NCBI GenBank assembly: GCA_963812915.1
Contig: CAWEXB010000014.1
Location: 124,001 to 188,000 of the forward strand
From: JACVRW01 sp963812915
GTDB taxonomy: Bacteria > Actinomycetota > Thermoleophilia > Solirubrobacterales > Thermoleophilaceae
Length of the DNA: 64,000 nt
Reading direction: 5' to 3'
Below the pieces are notes generated by a model. That model saw only the letters and a list, made by a program, of their open reading frames with translations, did not search any database and was not told the DNA's origin. The translations under genes and the position numbers were made by a program. Every line of letters begins with the position of its first letter. The first letter of the stretch is position 1. Positions 17,010 through 26,590 of this stretch are shown piece by piece.

Positions 17010-17228
17010 ATGGGGGAACATGCCGTCGAGCCGCTGAGCGCGCGCCTTTCCTGGGAGGAGGTTCACCAGCTAGAGGTGCTGATGCGCACGCGTGCGTCGT
17101 CGCTCGCACGACGCCCCGGTTCGAGTTCCAGCTGTCCGGCCTGCGGTGGCCCGCTCGGGGACGAGTCGATGCGCCTCGCGGGGGTGCGGGTGCATCCGGG
17201 CTGCCTGCCGACGCCAGTTCGACGGTGA
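17010..17228 (+). CDS. Small zinc-ribbon-like protein
   Basis: The 72-residue ORF starts at ATG 17010 with GGAGGAAG a few bases upstream. An N-terminal amphipathic helix (SWEEVHQLEVLMRTRASSL) is followed by CPACGGPLGDES and VRVHPGC, three cysteines plus a histidine in zinc-ribbon spacing. It is divergent from the regulator at 16817. Metal binding is inferred; function is unknown. Confidence 0.55.
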   Translation: MGEHAVEPLSARLSWEEVHQLEVLMRTRASSLARRPGSSSSCPACGGPLGDESMRLAGVRVHPGCLPTPVRR

Positions 17229-17240
17229 GCAGCTAGAAGG

Positions 17241-17270
17241 GCGACGCCGGCCCCGGGGGGCCGGCGTCGC
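17241..17270. terminator. Perfect hairpin downstream of sodC
   Basis: GCGACGCCGGCC and GGCCGGCGTCGC form a 12-bp perfect stem with a 6-base loop, 26 bp beyond the sodC stop on the minus strand. There is no T-run. The same arm sequence recurs at 17988-18017. Confidence 0.7.
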
Positions 17271-17296
17271 GCTGCCAATCGACGCGCCGAGCGGCG

Positions 17297-17900
17297 CTAG
17301 TCGTCGTCGATCGTGTCGACCCTCTGCGCCATCTCGACGACGCCGCACGCCGCGCGAGCGCCCGCATCGCCGGTTGCCAGCGTGTCGGCGTCGGGGCCGG
17401 GCGCGCCGGTCGGATTGGTGTAGCGGTTCGAATGTTCGCGTAGTTGTCGCGACCCACATGCACGATGAGCGCGCTCCCGTCGATATCGAAGAGATCGCTG
17501 ACCGAGAAGCGGTCGGTTGTGAACTGCAGTTGCGCCGGTGCCGTCACCGGTCACCAGCAGGCACGGCAGGTCGCCCGCGTGGGCCCCGTGCCTGCGCCGC
17601 CGGGGTTGAAGTGTCCGCCCGCCGTGGTGAAGGGCGGCACGCACACGCCGACGGCGTGCACGTGGAAGCCGTGGAACTCGAGGGCCGAGCCCGAAACCGC
17701 AGGCGCTTACGGCCACCTTGCCGTGCCGCTCCTTGAAGACGGCCACGCCCACCCGCTGTCCAGCTCGCGTTATGGAGCACCGCCGTTGCCCGCCGCCCCG
17801 ACCGGTCGTCGTCACCGGTCGCGAGCGCCGCTCCGATTCCGGTCGCGAGCGCGCCCGCCGCAAGGATGGCTACCGCAGCTACTGCCCTGATGGAACGCAT
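17297..17900 (-). CDS. sodC: Cu/Zn superoxide dismutase, secreted; several frame changes
   Basis: ATG 17900 begins a signal peptide (MRSIRAVAAVAILAAGALATGIGAALA). Threading frames gives the Cu/Zn-SOD signature LEFHGFHVHAVGVCVPPF...AGGHFNPGG (about 17690-17610 on the minus strand), then FSVSDLFDIDGSALIVHVGRDNY and GDAGARAACGVVE before a TAG at 17297. The copper-ligand histidines of FHVHAVG and the zinc-loop HFNPG are intact, as is the disulfide Cys in ARAACGV. At least three single-base shifts break the frame in 600 bp, more than expected for an otherwise conserved gene, so sequence error is likely. Catalyses superoxide dismutation outside the membrane. Lies downstream of the copper operon and LVIVD gene. 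Confidence 0.8.
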
Positions 17901-17987
17901 CACACTCCTCTCGTTCGGGCGGCGGAAGACAACCTGCTCGCCCGGGTTGTTCCGGAATGAGGTTTCCCGGATCGCCCCAGCGACCAA

Positions 17988-18017
17988 GCGACGCCGGCCC
18001 CGAGGGGCCGGCGTCGC
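17988..18017. terminator. Perfect hairpin downstream of LVIVD gene 1, same arms as the sodC one
   Basis: GCGACGCCGGCCCC and GGGGCCGGCGTCGC pair over 14 bp with a GA centre, 27 bp beyond the stop of the minus-strand LVIVD gene. The 12 outer bases of each arm are identical to the hairpin at 17241-17270. Confidence 0.7.
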
Positions 18018-18043
18018 GCTGTTACCGAAGGCGCCGGGCGGCG

Positions 18044-19751
18044 TTAATCGTCGCCGCGGCCGCGGCCCTTGCCCTTGCCGCGGTCGTCGTCGTCATCGTC
18101 GTTGCCACCGCCGCGCATCACCATCTCGTGGTCCATCGTCTGCGGGTTCAAATGGGGCACGAGGTTCCGGCGACGCGGCTGCTCGACCCTCGCCCGGTAC
18201 ACGACCATGCCCTCCGCGAGGGCGTTGTTCGTCGACGCCGTCGGAGGCGTAGACGGGCACACCCTACCCCGCTTGAACAGCGGACCCGTGTACGGGTACG
18301 CGGACCAGGTGCCCGAGTTCTGCGCCGGGTCGTAGTACGCGATCTCCTTCAGGTTCCTCGGATCGGTGAAGTCGATCACGTCGACGCCACCCGTGTACCA
18401 CGCGTTCACGAGGATGTCCTCCTCGATTCCCGTGATCGTCATCCCCATGTGCGCCGAGCAGTACTCGCTCGCGCCGGTATTGGGCCGCACGTCGCCCACA
18501 TGGAACTCGCTCAGGAAGTTCCCCTCCATGTCGGAGAAGAACATGCTCCCGGTCTTGTGGGTCCCGCCGGCGGGGTTCCACGTCCGCGGCTGGTACGTCG
18601 TCATCGGCGGGCAGCCGGTCCCGAAGGACTCGTCCACCCAGTTCACGACCTTCCCGGCGTTGTCGAACATCACCGAGTGGAAGAAGTCGACCGCTCCGGG
18701 GAACTGGCCGGTGCCGCCCGAGCTGACCTCGTCGTCGCCGACGCCATCGGGTTCTCGGTGTCCGGGATGCCGGTCTCGGGATCGATCTCCCAGACCTGGC
18801 CCTGCTCGGCGCAGGCGGCGCCGGCGATGTTGTGCTCCATGTGGGTCACGATGTCGTGGCAGGCAACAGCCGCCGACTCGAGCGGGCGGAAGCCCCTTCT
18901 CCTGCCAGTCCATCACCCCGTCAGGATCGCCCGGATAGGTGAGCCTCGCAGCCGAGCGATCTCCTCGCTGTCCTCGGGGTTGTCCAGCGGCACCCGCACG
19001 ACCTGGATCACGCCGTGCCGCGGGTTGTTGGACCTTGTCGCTGTCGTACGGGTTGTTCGTGTTCAGGTACGGCGGTGATCGGTGCCGGACCACCGCAGGT
19101 CGGACCCGGGTTCAGCGGGTACGACGACACGTACACGATCAGCTCGCCCTCGTCTGCGGCGTTCCCGGTCCACCCGGTGATCGTGTGGGCGCCGCAGTCG
19201 TTGTAGACCGCGGCGACCTGCTCGATCGACCTGAAGGGGCGCTTCGGGTTGTCGCTCATCGTGAAGACCCGGACGCCCTCCCAGCCATTGGGGTCCCCGT
19301 GGATCGCAACTGGCGGCGCCGGTTGCGCCGGTGGTCATCGACCGCCAGCGCCGCAGTCCGGCCGCTCCATCGTGCGGTCCACCGCGAGCAGCATGAGGTC
19401 CGCGACCCCGTTGTCATCGGTATCCCAGACGAACGGGTCGTTCTGGAGCCCGTCACACTTGAAGTCCCTGATCAGCTTCGGGCTGGCCGGATTCGAGACA
19501 TCGAAGATCCTGAAGCCGCCGCGGGGCCCGGTACCGGCCGGGAACCCGGCATCGCCGGTGTAGTAGCCCGAGAATGCGTGGTCCCCCCAGAACGCGAAGT
19601 CGGAGTTGGTCGCCTGGTTCGGCGACGTGAACAGCTCGGTCATCCTGTTGCTCTGGTCGGCAGTCGCTTGTGCACCTGCCGCGCCGGGGAGCAGCGCCAG
19701 GGTCAGGACTACGGCTACGACTGCTACAACTAAACGGAACGCAGATCTCAT
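18044..19751 (-). CDS. Secreted LVIVD-repeat protein 1, multiple frame changes
   Basis: ATG 19751 opens a signal peptide (MRSAFRLVVAVVAVVLTLALL, then AGAQA). Successive frames read FAFWGDHAFSGYYTG, GGFRIFDVSNPASPKLIRDF, DPFVWDTDDNGVADLMLLAVDRT, HSVMFDNAGKVVNWVDESFGTG, GMTITGIEEDILVNAWYTGGVDVIDFTDPRNLKEIAYYDP and LAEGMVVYRARV. The repeated [FD]-D-[IV]-[ST]-[ND]-P unit is the LVIVD beta-propeller repeat. The C-terminus is a charged tail (NDDDDDDRGKGKGRGR). Roughly 540-570 residues when joined; at least four single-base shifts. Such propellers are surface or secreted and of unknown activity. It shares its architecture with the gene at 26591. Confidence 0.75.
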
Positions 19752-19812
19752 ACCTGCCTCCTCCTCCACAAGATGAGTGTTGAACGGCTTGGGCTCCCCG
19801 CGGGCTTCGGGC

Positions 19813-19844
19813 AAGGGACCGGGGCGTCCGCGCCCGGGTCCCTT
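19813..19844. terminator. Bidirectional hairpin between the copper operon and LVIVD gene 1
   Basis: AAGGGACC and GGTCCCTT flank a GC-rich interior (GGGGCG/CGCCC), with A and T ends in the right polarity for both strands. It lies after the YcnI stop (19964) and before the LVIVD start (19751) on the minus strand. Confidence 0.6.
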
Positions 19845-19911
19845 ACGTGCTGCGGAATCCCCCGCAAGCTTGAATGTTCTGGCGTGCCAGACAGAGCCGC
19901 TCTACTCCCTA

Positions 19912-19928
19912 CCCCCCGCCGAGGGGGG
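19912..19928. terminator. Short GC hairpin after YcnI-like gene 1
   Basis: CCCCCC-GCCGA-GGGGGG, 36 bp downstream of the YcnI-like stop. The stem is simple and lacks a T-run; it may act with the hairpin at 19813-19844. Confidence 0.4.
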
Positions 19929-19963
19929 CCAAACCAGAACGCCGAGCAGGCTTTCTTCTGGGG

Positions 19964-20650
19964 CTACGTGGCTCCGACCCGGCTCGCGCGGCGCAGGAAG
20001 AGGGCGGCGAGGCCCGGCGGCAAGGCCGGCGATGCCGACTATCAGCGCGATGATCGAGAGCGTGTTGCTGTCGTCGTCCTCGCTCGCCGCCGCGGCGCGC
20101 CGGCTGCCGCCGCGGCGGGCTCGGCGGCGCGCGCCGCCCTCTGCCTCGGCGGCCGTCAGCTTCACCTGCGGCGCGGGCTCCTCGGAGTCGGGCGGCCCGA
20201 TCCAGCGCACGACCTCGCCGTTGCTGTAGGTCTGCACCGCCTTGAAGGTCACCGTCGAGCCCGGCCTTGTCCGGAACCCCGAGCGAGAGGCCGAAGTCCT
20301 GGAACTCGCCCGGCCCGATGGCTGCCGCCGCGTGAAGGTGATGCGCCGACCTCCTCGGTGACCTGCTCGCCGAACTGCTCGACCGGCTTGTCCAGCTTGC
20401 GCATCGGTCGATCTCGCTGTCCCAGCCCGGGACCGGCTCGGTGGACACGGACAGGAAGCCGGGCGGGAACTGCACGTCCACCTTGGTCGTGTCGGCGTCG
20501 TCGCGCTCGTTCGGCACCCGCACGTCAAGGCGGGCGAAGCCGCCCGCGGGCGCCTCCTCGGGCTGCAAGCGTCACATGTGCGAAGGCCGTCGGCGCGAGC
20601 GCAAGCGCCGCGACCAGCGCGGCGCCGAGGATGTAGCTGTGGAACTTCAT
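19964..20650 (-). CDS. YcnI-like (DUF1775) copper-associated protein 1, frame changes
   Basis: ATG 20650: signal peptide MKFHSYILGAALVAALALAP-TAFA, mature protein starting HVTL. Threaded frames give GGFARLDVRVPNERDDADTTKVDVQFPPGFLSVSTEPVPGWDSEID, then KLDKPVEQFGEQVTEEVGRI and VTFKAVQTYSNGEVVRWIGPPDSEEPAP. A basic linker, one C-terminal membrane helix (LSIIALIVGIAGLAAG) and a short basic tail end at TAG 19964. This is the complete YcnI layout; the N-terminal His and conserved Trp (PGWD) are the residues that bind Cu in B. subtilis YcnI. About four single-base shifts. The start lies only 2 bp from the end of the second YcnI-like gene, so it is the last gene of the operon. Confidence 0.8.
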
Positions 20651-20652
20651 GG

Positions 20653-21395
20653 TCAGAACTCCTTTTCCATCGAATGCGTGCGGGCGAGGAGTCCCCCTGC
20701 CGCTAGGACGCGGCGGTCGACGGCGCAGGAGCGCGACCGCAAGGCTCGCGAGTGCGGCGACGAGCGCAGCGGCGGCCAGCCATCGAGCGGTCCCGTCCGA
20801 GCCGTCGCTGGACTCCTCTGCCTCGTTCTCATCGGGCGCCTGCGGCTGTCCGGATTGTGCCTCCGCCCCGCCGGCCGCCTCGCCGCCGGCGTCCTGGCGT
20901 GGAAAGCGCTCGGACACCGTGGTCACGGCGGCCGGGTACTCGCCGTCGGGTGGCTCGATCCAGCGCACCTTCCGACCGTCGTCGTAGGTCTGGATCGACC
21001 TCCACTGGATCTCGACCCTCGCGCGGCGGGGTCGAGGCCAGGAATCCAAAGCGCGCGAAGCCGTCGGAGCGGAGTCGTCCGCGCCAGACGATCGAGCGGA
21101 TCGACTGGTTAGGCTTTAGGGTCAGCGATCGACGCCAGCCCGGAGTCGCCTCGTACGAGAACGGGATCACGCCGGTGGGCACCGCGAGCTCGACCTCGAC
21201 CGTCCGTTGCTCCGCTCGTTCGGCACCAGCACCTCGAACAGCACGGCGTCATCGGGTGCGGCCGTGGTCGGCCGCACGTCGATGTGCGCCGCGGCCGGCG
21301 GCGTCCCGGCCGCGAACCAGGAGCGCCAGGCAGAGGAGCGCCAGGGTGAGGGCGAGCCGAGCCACCAGCCGCGACCCACACGGATCGAAGGTCAT
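20653..21395 (-). CDS. YcnI-like (DUF1775) protein 2, frame changes
   Basis: ATG 21395 starts MTFDPCGSRLVARLALTLALLCLALLV, a signal peptide. The mature part begins near HIDVRPTTAAPDDAVLFEVLVPNER, then PTGVIPFSYEATPGWRRSLTLKPNQSIRSIVWRGRL, then IQWRSIQTYDDGRKVRWIEPPDGEYPAAVTTV, a Glu/Gln-rich linker and a C-terminal membrane helix (WLAAAALVAALASLAVALL). It is clearly parallel to its neighbour (PGW, VRWI-PP, TM tail). At least three frame shifts; the exact stop is uncertain, 20653 (TGA) being the best candidate. The start overlaps the copC stop as ATGA. Confidence 0.7.
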
Positions 21396-21756
21396 CGCAG
21401 CCGGAATCGCCAGGAGCCTCGCTGCCTGTGGCCGTCGGCGGCGACCATCGAGTACGTCGCCCGGTAGCGGCCCGCCCTCAGCGAGCCCCTGAGCCCGACT
21501 AGATCCGCGCCACGTTGCGTGGATCGCGACCGCCGTTTCCGGACGACACAACCCGCCGCCCGGGCCGACGACGCGGAGTCTGCCGCGCCGAATCTGTTGC
21601 TCGAAGGTGACACTGACGCGTCCCGATCGACGTACTCGCCGAGCCGCCCTTGGCCGGGCTCCTCGACCTCACGTCGGTGTGCGCGATCGCGACGGCGGCC
21701 GCGAGGGCCGCCGCCGCGAACGCGATCAGCAGCGTGACTTTGTAGCGGATTCGCAT
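21392..21756 (-). CDS. copC: CopC-domain periplasmic copper-binding protein, frame changes
   Basis: MRIRYKVTLLIAFAAAALAAAVAIA is a signal peptide, with the mature protein starting HTDVRSRSPAKGG, the CopC N-terminal histidine and 'SPA' motif. After frame changes it ends with LRGSLRAGRYRATYSMVAADGHRQRGSWRFRLR, where DGH supplies the second brace histidine of CopC. About 120 residues, normal for the family. Expected role: bind Cu outside the membrane and pass it to CopD. Its stop overlaps the next start (ATGA); the upstream gene ends 17 bp away. Confidence 0.75.
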
Positions 21757-21773
21757 GGTGCTCCCTTACCCGA

Positions 21774-22915
21774 TCAGCGCGCGAGCCTGCGCGTCGCGGA
21801 CGCCGAGCGATCGCCCGAGACGGCCTCGAACGAAACCTTCATCGAGCGCTTTGCCCTCCTCATCGCGGCCTTCGCGCGGCTTCCAAGCGTGATCTTGACG
21901 AGCGCGCTCGCGTCGGCTCCGATCGTCGCGGTCCGCTTGCCAAGCACGCGAGACTTCAGCCTGAGGGCCTTCGCCACGGCCTCGCTGACCAGCAGCCGCA
22001 CCGTGACCCGCTTGCCGGCGGGTCCCGTGACCCGGACAGACATCGCCGTTCGCCGCGAGCTGCGCGGCCGACCGGCTGCCGACCGGCGTGATTCGTAGCG
22101 GCGTCGCCTCGAGCCTCATTCGCGCGACTTCCGCCTTGAGCGCCTGGTTCTCCTGCTCGAGCGTCGCCGACCTGGCCCAGCCTGGGCCTGCGCACCGGCC
22201 GCGGCCTGCTCGGCCGCTGCCTTTTGCGCCTCGAAGCTGGGCGGTGAAGGTCTTGAGCTGGTCGATCTCCTTTGCAGAGGCGCGGTCGCGTGCTCCACGG
22301 TCCCGCTGGCGAGCGACGCGATGGTGTCTGGATTTCGTCGGCGGATGGTAGGTTCCACCGAGGCTGGTGCAGGCCGCGGCAAATCGCTGACCGTCGCGAG
22401 GTTGATCCGGTGAGCGCTTGTACGTCACGCGATCCAGTCGGCCGGATCGTCGTCGAGGCCGGCGGAGGCCTTCTGGAAGGGCACGTAGTTGTAGAACGGG
22501 TCGCTCCAGTCGCCCCTTGCCAGCCAAGGACGGCCGACTCGTCGAACACGGCCGCCGCGCAGGTGGCGTGGGCCTGCGCGCCGGTGTCACCTTCGGCGAG
22601 CAGGCGGGTCCTCGTTCCGGGAGCACCGGGCTCGAACGCCTGGCTGGTTCGGTAGTCGCCGGGCAGCTTGCGAGTAGTCCACCATGCCCTCGTCTGAGTA
22701 GTCGTTCGTCTCGCGCAGCACGAAGGTGAAGCCGTGGTTGGTGACCACATGCCGGGTCTGGGTCCCGGGCGTGAACTCGCCCGGAGCCGGGTTCGTGTCG
22801 ATCATGCGCTCACCCGTATAGACGGAGCGGTGTCCCCGACGCGGCGGCCGGCACGGCGAGTGAGGCCGCGGCCGATGGCCAGCACGGCGAGCAGGCGATA
22901 GCGAACGGGTTTCAT
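21774..22915 (-). CDS. Secreted protein of unknown function with coiled coil (copper operon gene A), frame changes
   Basis: ATG 22915 (MKPVRYRLLAVLAIG), with GGAG 9-12 bp upstream, begins a signal-like segment. Recognisable blocks in successive frames are SVYTGERMIDTNPAPGEF, TRHVVTNHGFTFVLRETNDYSDEG, GDYRTSQAFEPGAPGTRTRLLAEGD and TCAAAVFDESAVLGW. A coiled coil follows (LEQENQALKAEVARMRLEA), then a beta domain RVTGPAGKRVTVRLLVSEAVAKALRL and a basic end. About 375 residues when joined. I recognise no family. Gaps to both neighbours are 17 bp, so it is co-transcribed with copC and copC-copD. Confidence 0.55.
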
Positions 22916-22932
22916 TGCTTGACTCCTTTGCT

Positions 22933-24081
22933 TCATCGAACGACTTTTTGTTGGACGTCGACCGCTCGGCGCGGCCCTTGGATGGGATGAACACGGCCTG
23001 GTAGCGGCCGGGACGGAGGTTGTTGAGGCGGAATCTGAATCGGCCTTTGCGGGCGGAGGTTCTGGCGGAAGGTCTGGCGGCGGTCGTGCGCAGCAACAGG
23101 ACGCGTCCTGGTACGCGCGGGGTTGACCTTCCCGCGTACGAGGACGCCGCCCTCGCCCAGGCGCCGCATCGTTATCCGGGTCTTCGAGAACATGGTGACC
23201 GTCCGCACCTGCGGAGCGGAGGCCGCCCGCCGTCGCGCGGATGCGGGAGGTCTGCGACAGCGCGAATTGACGTGGAGAACGTGCCGTCGGCGCTCGTGGT
23301 CAGCCGCCGCACGACGGCTCGGCGGCCGGTAACCGTGAGCTCGACCGGCACGCCCGCGCTCGCGTCGGGGCGACGCTGCCTCGAACGCGCACGCGGCCGG
23401 CCCCAACCCGCTTGGCGGGCGCTCGCAGCTGGACCGAGGACACCCCGCCTGCGCCCCCGCCGCCACCCGGCCCCGGCGGGCCCCCGCCCGGGCGCGCCGG
23501 CGCCGCCGCACGACCCGACGACGTAGTCAGCGCCGTACTCGCTGCCGATGGGCGTCGTCCCGCCCGGCGCCCGGTCGATTGGTCCGTCGCCGTCATAGGT
23601 CAGGACAAATGGGTTCGCCAGCACCGCGCCGGTGACGGCGCCGGTCTGGCCCGGCACGTCGATCGTGGCCGTTCCGCCGGGACCGCCGATCACCGCGCCG
23701 GTGGTCGGTCCGGCGCTCGCGAAAACGTCCGGCGGCCGTCCACGTGCCATAGTCGAATCGACACCGGGGGCGGATCGGGCGCAACCGCGCGCACATACCG
23801 GGTCTGACCGCCCACGTCGAACACCAGCGCGAACTGCAGCGGTGCCGGGAGGGTGGTCCGGGAACCAGTTCCCGGCCTGCACCCTGATGACCGCCTGAAG
23901 ACGCCCGGCGGCCTCCGAGAACCAGGCCGACAAGCACATCGGTGGTGTTGTGGTGGCCGTCGCCTTGCGCGTCCGAGATCTGCGGCTGGCCGCCGCACGG
24001 CGGCGGCGCCTGCGCGGCCGCGCCGGTCGGGAATGCCGCAAGGACGAGTACGGCCAGTGCGGCTACTGCGAGCGGGATCAT
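22933..24081 (-). CDS. Secreted beta-rich protein of unknown function (copper operon gene B), frame changes
   Basis: ATG 24081 gives a clean signal peptide (MIPLAVAALAVLVLAAFPTGAAAQA). The mature part reads CGGQPQISDAQGDGHHNTTDVL, SAWFSEAAGRLQAVIRVQAGNWFPD and LQFALVFDVGGQTRYVRAVAPD, a DOMON-like or choice-of-anchor beta sandwich. A Gly-rich stretch (VIGGPGGTATIDVPGQTGAV) and an Ig-like end (VELTVTGRRAVVRRLTTSADGTFSTSIR, RFRFRLNNLRPGRYQAVFIPS) follow. Its DGHH could bind metal. The start overlaps the CopC-CopD stop as ATGA. At least four shifts; about 380 residues when joined. No family assigned with confidence. Confidence 0.55.
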
Positions 24082-25786
24082 TCGGGGCTCATACCTCCCC
24101 CCATAGCTCCTCCGATTTCCATGTGGACGGTGTCGCTGAAGAGGTCGAACTCGCCCCGACGCGCGTCGATGCGGAGCTCCCACTCTCCGGCGGGCGCCAG
24201 GTTGGCGCGCCTGACCACGTAGGCGCCCGGCTCCATTCCGCGGCGGGCGCGGTAGCGCAGCGGGCCGATGTCCTGGGCCGTCGAGCCGGGCCGACACGTT
24301 GACCTCCGCCGGCCGGCCCTTCTCGAACATGATGTGGATCCTGTTTGGCCCAACCGTGCCGGGCGTGATCTCCATGTGCGCCATGAAGCGGGCCGAGCTC
24401 GAGCTCCGCCTCGGTCTCGGACGCCTCGTGCATCTCGATCTCGGTGCGCGCCGGTGCCGCGTTCACGAGCGCCGCGGTTACACCCACCACGGCGAGCATG
24501 ACAGCCAGCTCAACGCCCGCCAGGCGCAGGAAGCGGACGCGCTCCATGCCCGAAGCGATCTGGGCGCGCAGGCGCGGCACCGCGAAGCGGTTGTTGTAGG
24601 CGCCCATGGCGAGCAGCGGCAGCACCAGCCCGACCTTGACCAGCAGCAGGATCCCGTACTCGGTTTCCCACAATCCGCGCCATTGGCGCACCTGGAGATA
24701 GCCGTTGATCGTCCCGGCCACGATCAGGATTGCCACCGACACGACCGCCGTGGTCGAGAAGCGTGGCACGCTCGTGGCCGCCAGCTCCCAGCGTTTGCGG
24801 CCGGCCAGTGCCAGGCCCAACACCAAGAACCCCAGCCCGCCAGTCCAGACCGCCGCCGCCTGCACGTGCGCGGCGTCGGCGACCACCGAGCCCGCGCCAC
24901 TCACGCTGGCGTGGCCCGACAGCCCCGGAGTGACGACGAGCCCGGCGGCCAGCGCCAGGGCCGCCACGCTGGTGGCGGTCGCCGCACGGCCGCGCCACGC
25001 CCGAGCGACCAGCGCCACTGCGCACAGCCCGGATGCGAGCACGGCACGAGCAAGCGCATACTCCCCGAACTTCGTGTCGGCCACCGACGACACGACCTCC
25101 CAGCGGAACCCCTCGCCCAGGCCCGTGCCCTCCGCGTACGCACCCTGCAGTCCGAGCTCGAGCAGCGACACCACCGCCAGCGCCGCAGCGAGCGCCGCCA
25201 CGATCGCGAGCAGCCGGCGCTTCACCGCCTCCGACGCCGAGCGCAGCGCGAACAGCAGCGCCACCGTCCCGCCAACGCACGCCAGCAGCAGCGCGAACTC
25301 GAGGATGCGGCCACCCAGATAGAAGACCCTGGTGACGAACGGCGTGTCCCCGAGCACCTCCCCCGCAATCCCGCTCGGCTGCGCCCCCGGCTCCATGACG
25401 TGGAACACCCAGGCGCCCTTGATCGGGTCCGAATCGGCCGAGATGGCCCGCCACGCCACCGTGTAGGTGCCGCGTTCGAGCTCGCGATCGATAGCGACCG
25501 CCACCTGCTCCGGCGCCGGACGCAGGATCTTGCCCGCGTCGACTTGCTCGCCCTCGCCGTCGTACACCATGATCGACCCGAGCGCCGTCTCGACCGGCTC
25601 GTCGAAGCGCAGCAACACGCGTTTCGGCGAGTGCTCGACCGTGCTGTCTCGAGCCGGTTCAGTCGACACGAGCGTCGAGTGCGCCCAGGCGGCAGGGGCG
25701 AGCGCCAGCGTCGCCACAAGGCCAGTCGCGGCGAGCCCCCACTTCGCATCGCGAAGCAGCAGGATGAATCCCTCCTTTGGCGTCAC
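24078..25786 (-). CDS. CopC-CopD fusion copper transport protein, frame changes near the C-terminus
   Basis: GTG 25786; signal segment then mature start HSTLVSTEPARDSTVEHSPKRVLLRFDEPVE, a CopC domain (to ~residue 130). The usual SADGHP is here SADSDPIKGAWVFHV, so the second brace His is missing. Eight or so membrane helices follow with CopD features: GHASVSGAGSVVADAAHVQAAAVWTGGLGFLVLG and VAILIVAGTINGYLQVRQWRGLWETEYGILLLVKVGLVLPLLAMGAYNN. A C-terminal extracytoplasmic beta domain (NRIHIMFEKGRPAEVNVSA, GAYVVRRANLAPAGEWELRIDARRGEFD) continues after two frame changes near 24395 and 24290. Like YcnJ/CopCD it probably imports or relays copper. Coupled both sides (GTGA, ATGA). Confidence 0.88.
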
Positions 25787-26417
25787 GGCCTAAGCCGCGA
25801 CGCCGCCCGTTGGCGTCTACCAGCCGGCCGCGGGAGGCGCGCGCGGTCCGTGCCCGGGGCGAGGACGGAGGTTGTGATGAGCGCTGCCGGCGCGGGAACG
25901 CGCAGCAGCCGAGGGCGGCGCGCAGCGGACCGGCCGCTGGAACGCAAGCGCGCGCGACAATGTGCGGCCGAGCTCCGAAGCCGAGGGAATGCAGGCCGTA
26001 CGCGACAAGGAGCGCCGCGAGCGCGAACGGCAGCTGCAGCGCAAGCCCGACGAGGAACGTGGGCTCGGTCCACAGGTCATGCGGGATTCCGCCGGTCGCG
26101 ACGAGCCGCTCCAGGTGCTCCTGAACAGCGAAGCCGACCGGTGGAAGGAGAGCGAAGAGCCGGAGCGGCGGGCGCGACGGCCGACGGCCGCGCAACCCCT
26201 CGCCGACGCAGAGCACCAATCCGGCCAGGGCGAGGGCGAGCCCCCAGATGAGGATCGCCGGCGTGTATCCGAGGTACGCGTGGCCGCGTTCGGCGTGAAG
26301 CCCCATGTGCTGCTCCGCGCCGGGCGAGACGAGCCAGTACGCAAAACAGTGTGCGCCGAGCCAGGACGCGACTGCCAGCGGCAGCGAGATCAGCCACGCG
26401 GCCCCCCGTTTCAGCAT
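25783..26417 (-). CDS. Multi-pass membrane protein, first gene of the copper operon
   Basis: ATG 26417 (MLKRGAAWLISLPLAVASWLGAHCFAYWLV) begins a protein with about four hydrophobic segments (TPAILIWGLALALAGLVLCVGEGL, FALLPPVGFAVQEHLERL, FLVGLALQLPFALAALLVAYGL). The C-terminal ~55 residues require a frame change near 25955 and then end at TGA 25783. That stop overlaps the CopC-CopD GTG as GTGA, which supports the corrected frame. Histidines and a Cys lie within or next to membrane helices (AHCF, QEHL). No family recognised; copper association is by context only. Confidence 0.6.
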
Positions 26418-26590
26418 GAGCACTGCATCATCCCACTCGGGCGTATCACTACCCAAAAGGGCGTGATTTCGATCCCACTTTGGCACGTTGGCAGAGCTAC
26501 GAGCGAGCTTGATTTGGCCCGCGCCGGGTATGTAGCTCCTTGCTTGAGCTTCTTCAACCAGGGGAACCACTCTCAGCAAGGAGGAAGGGA

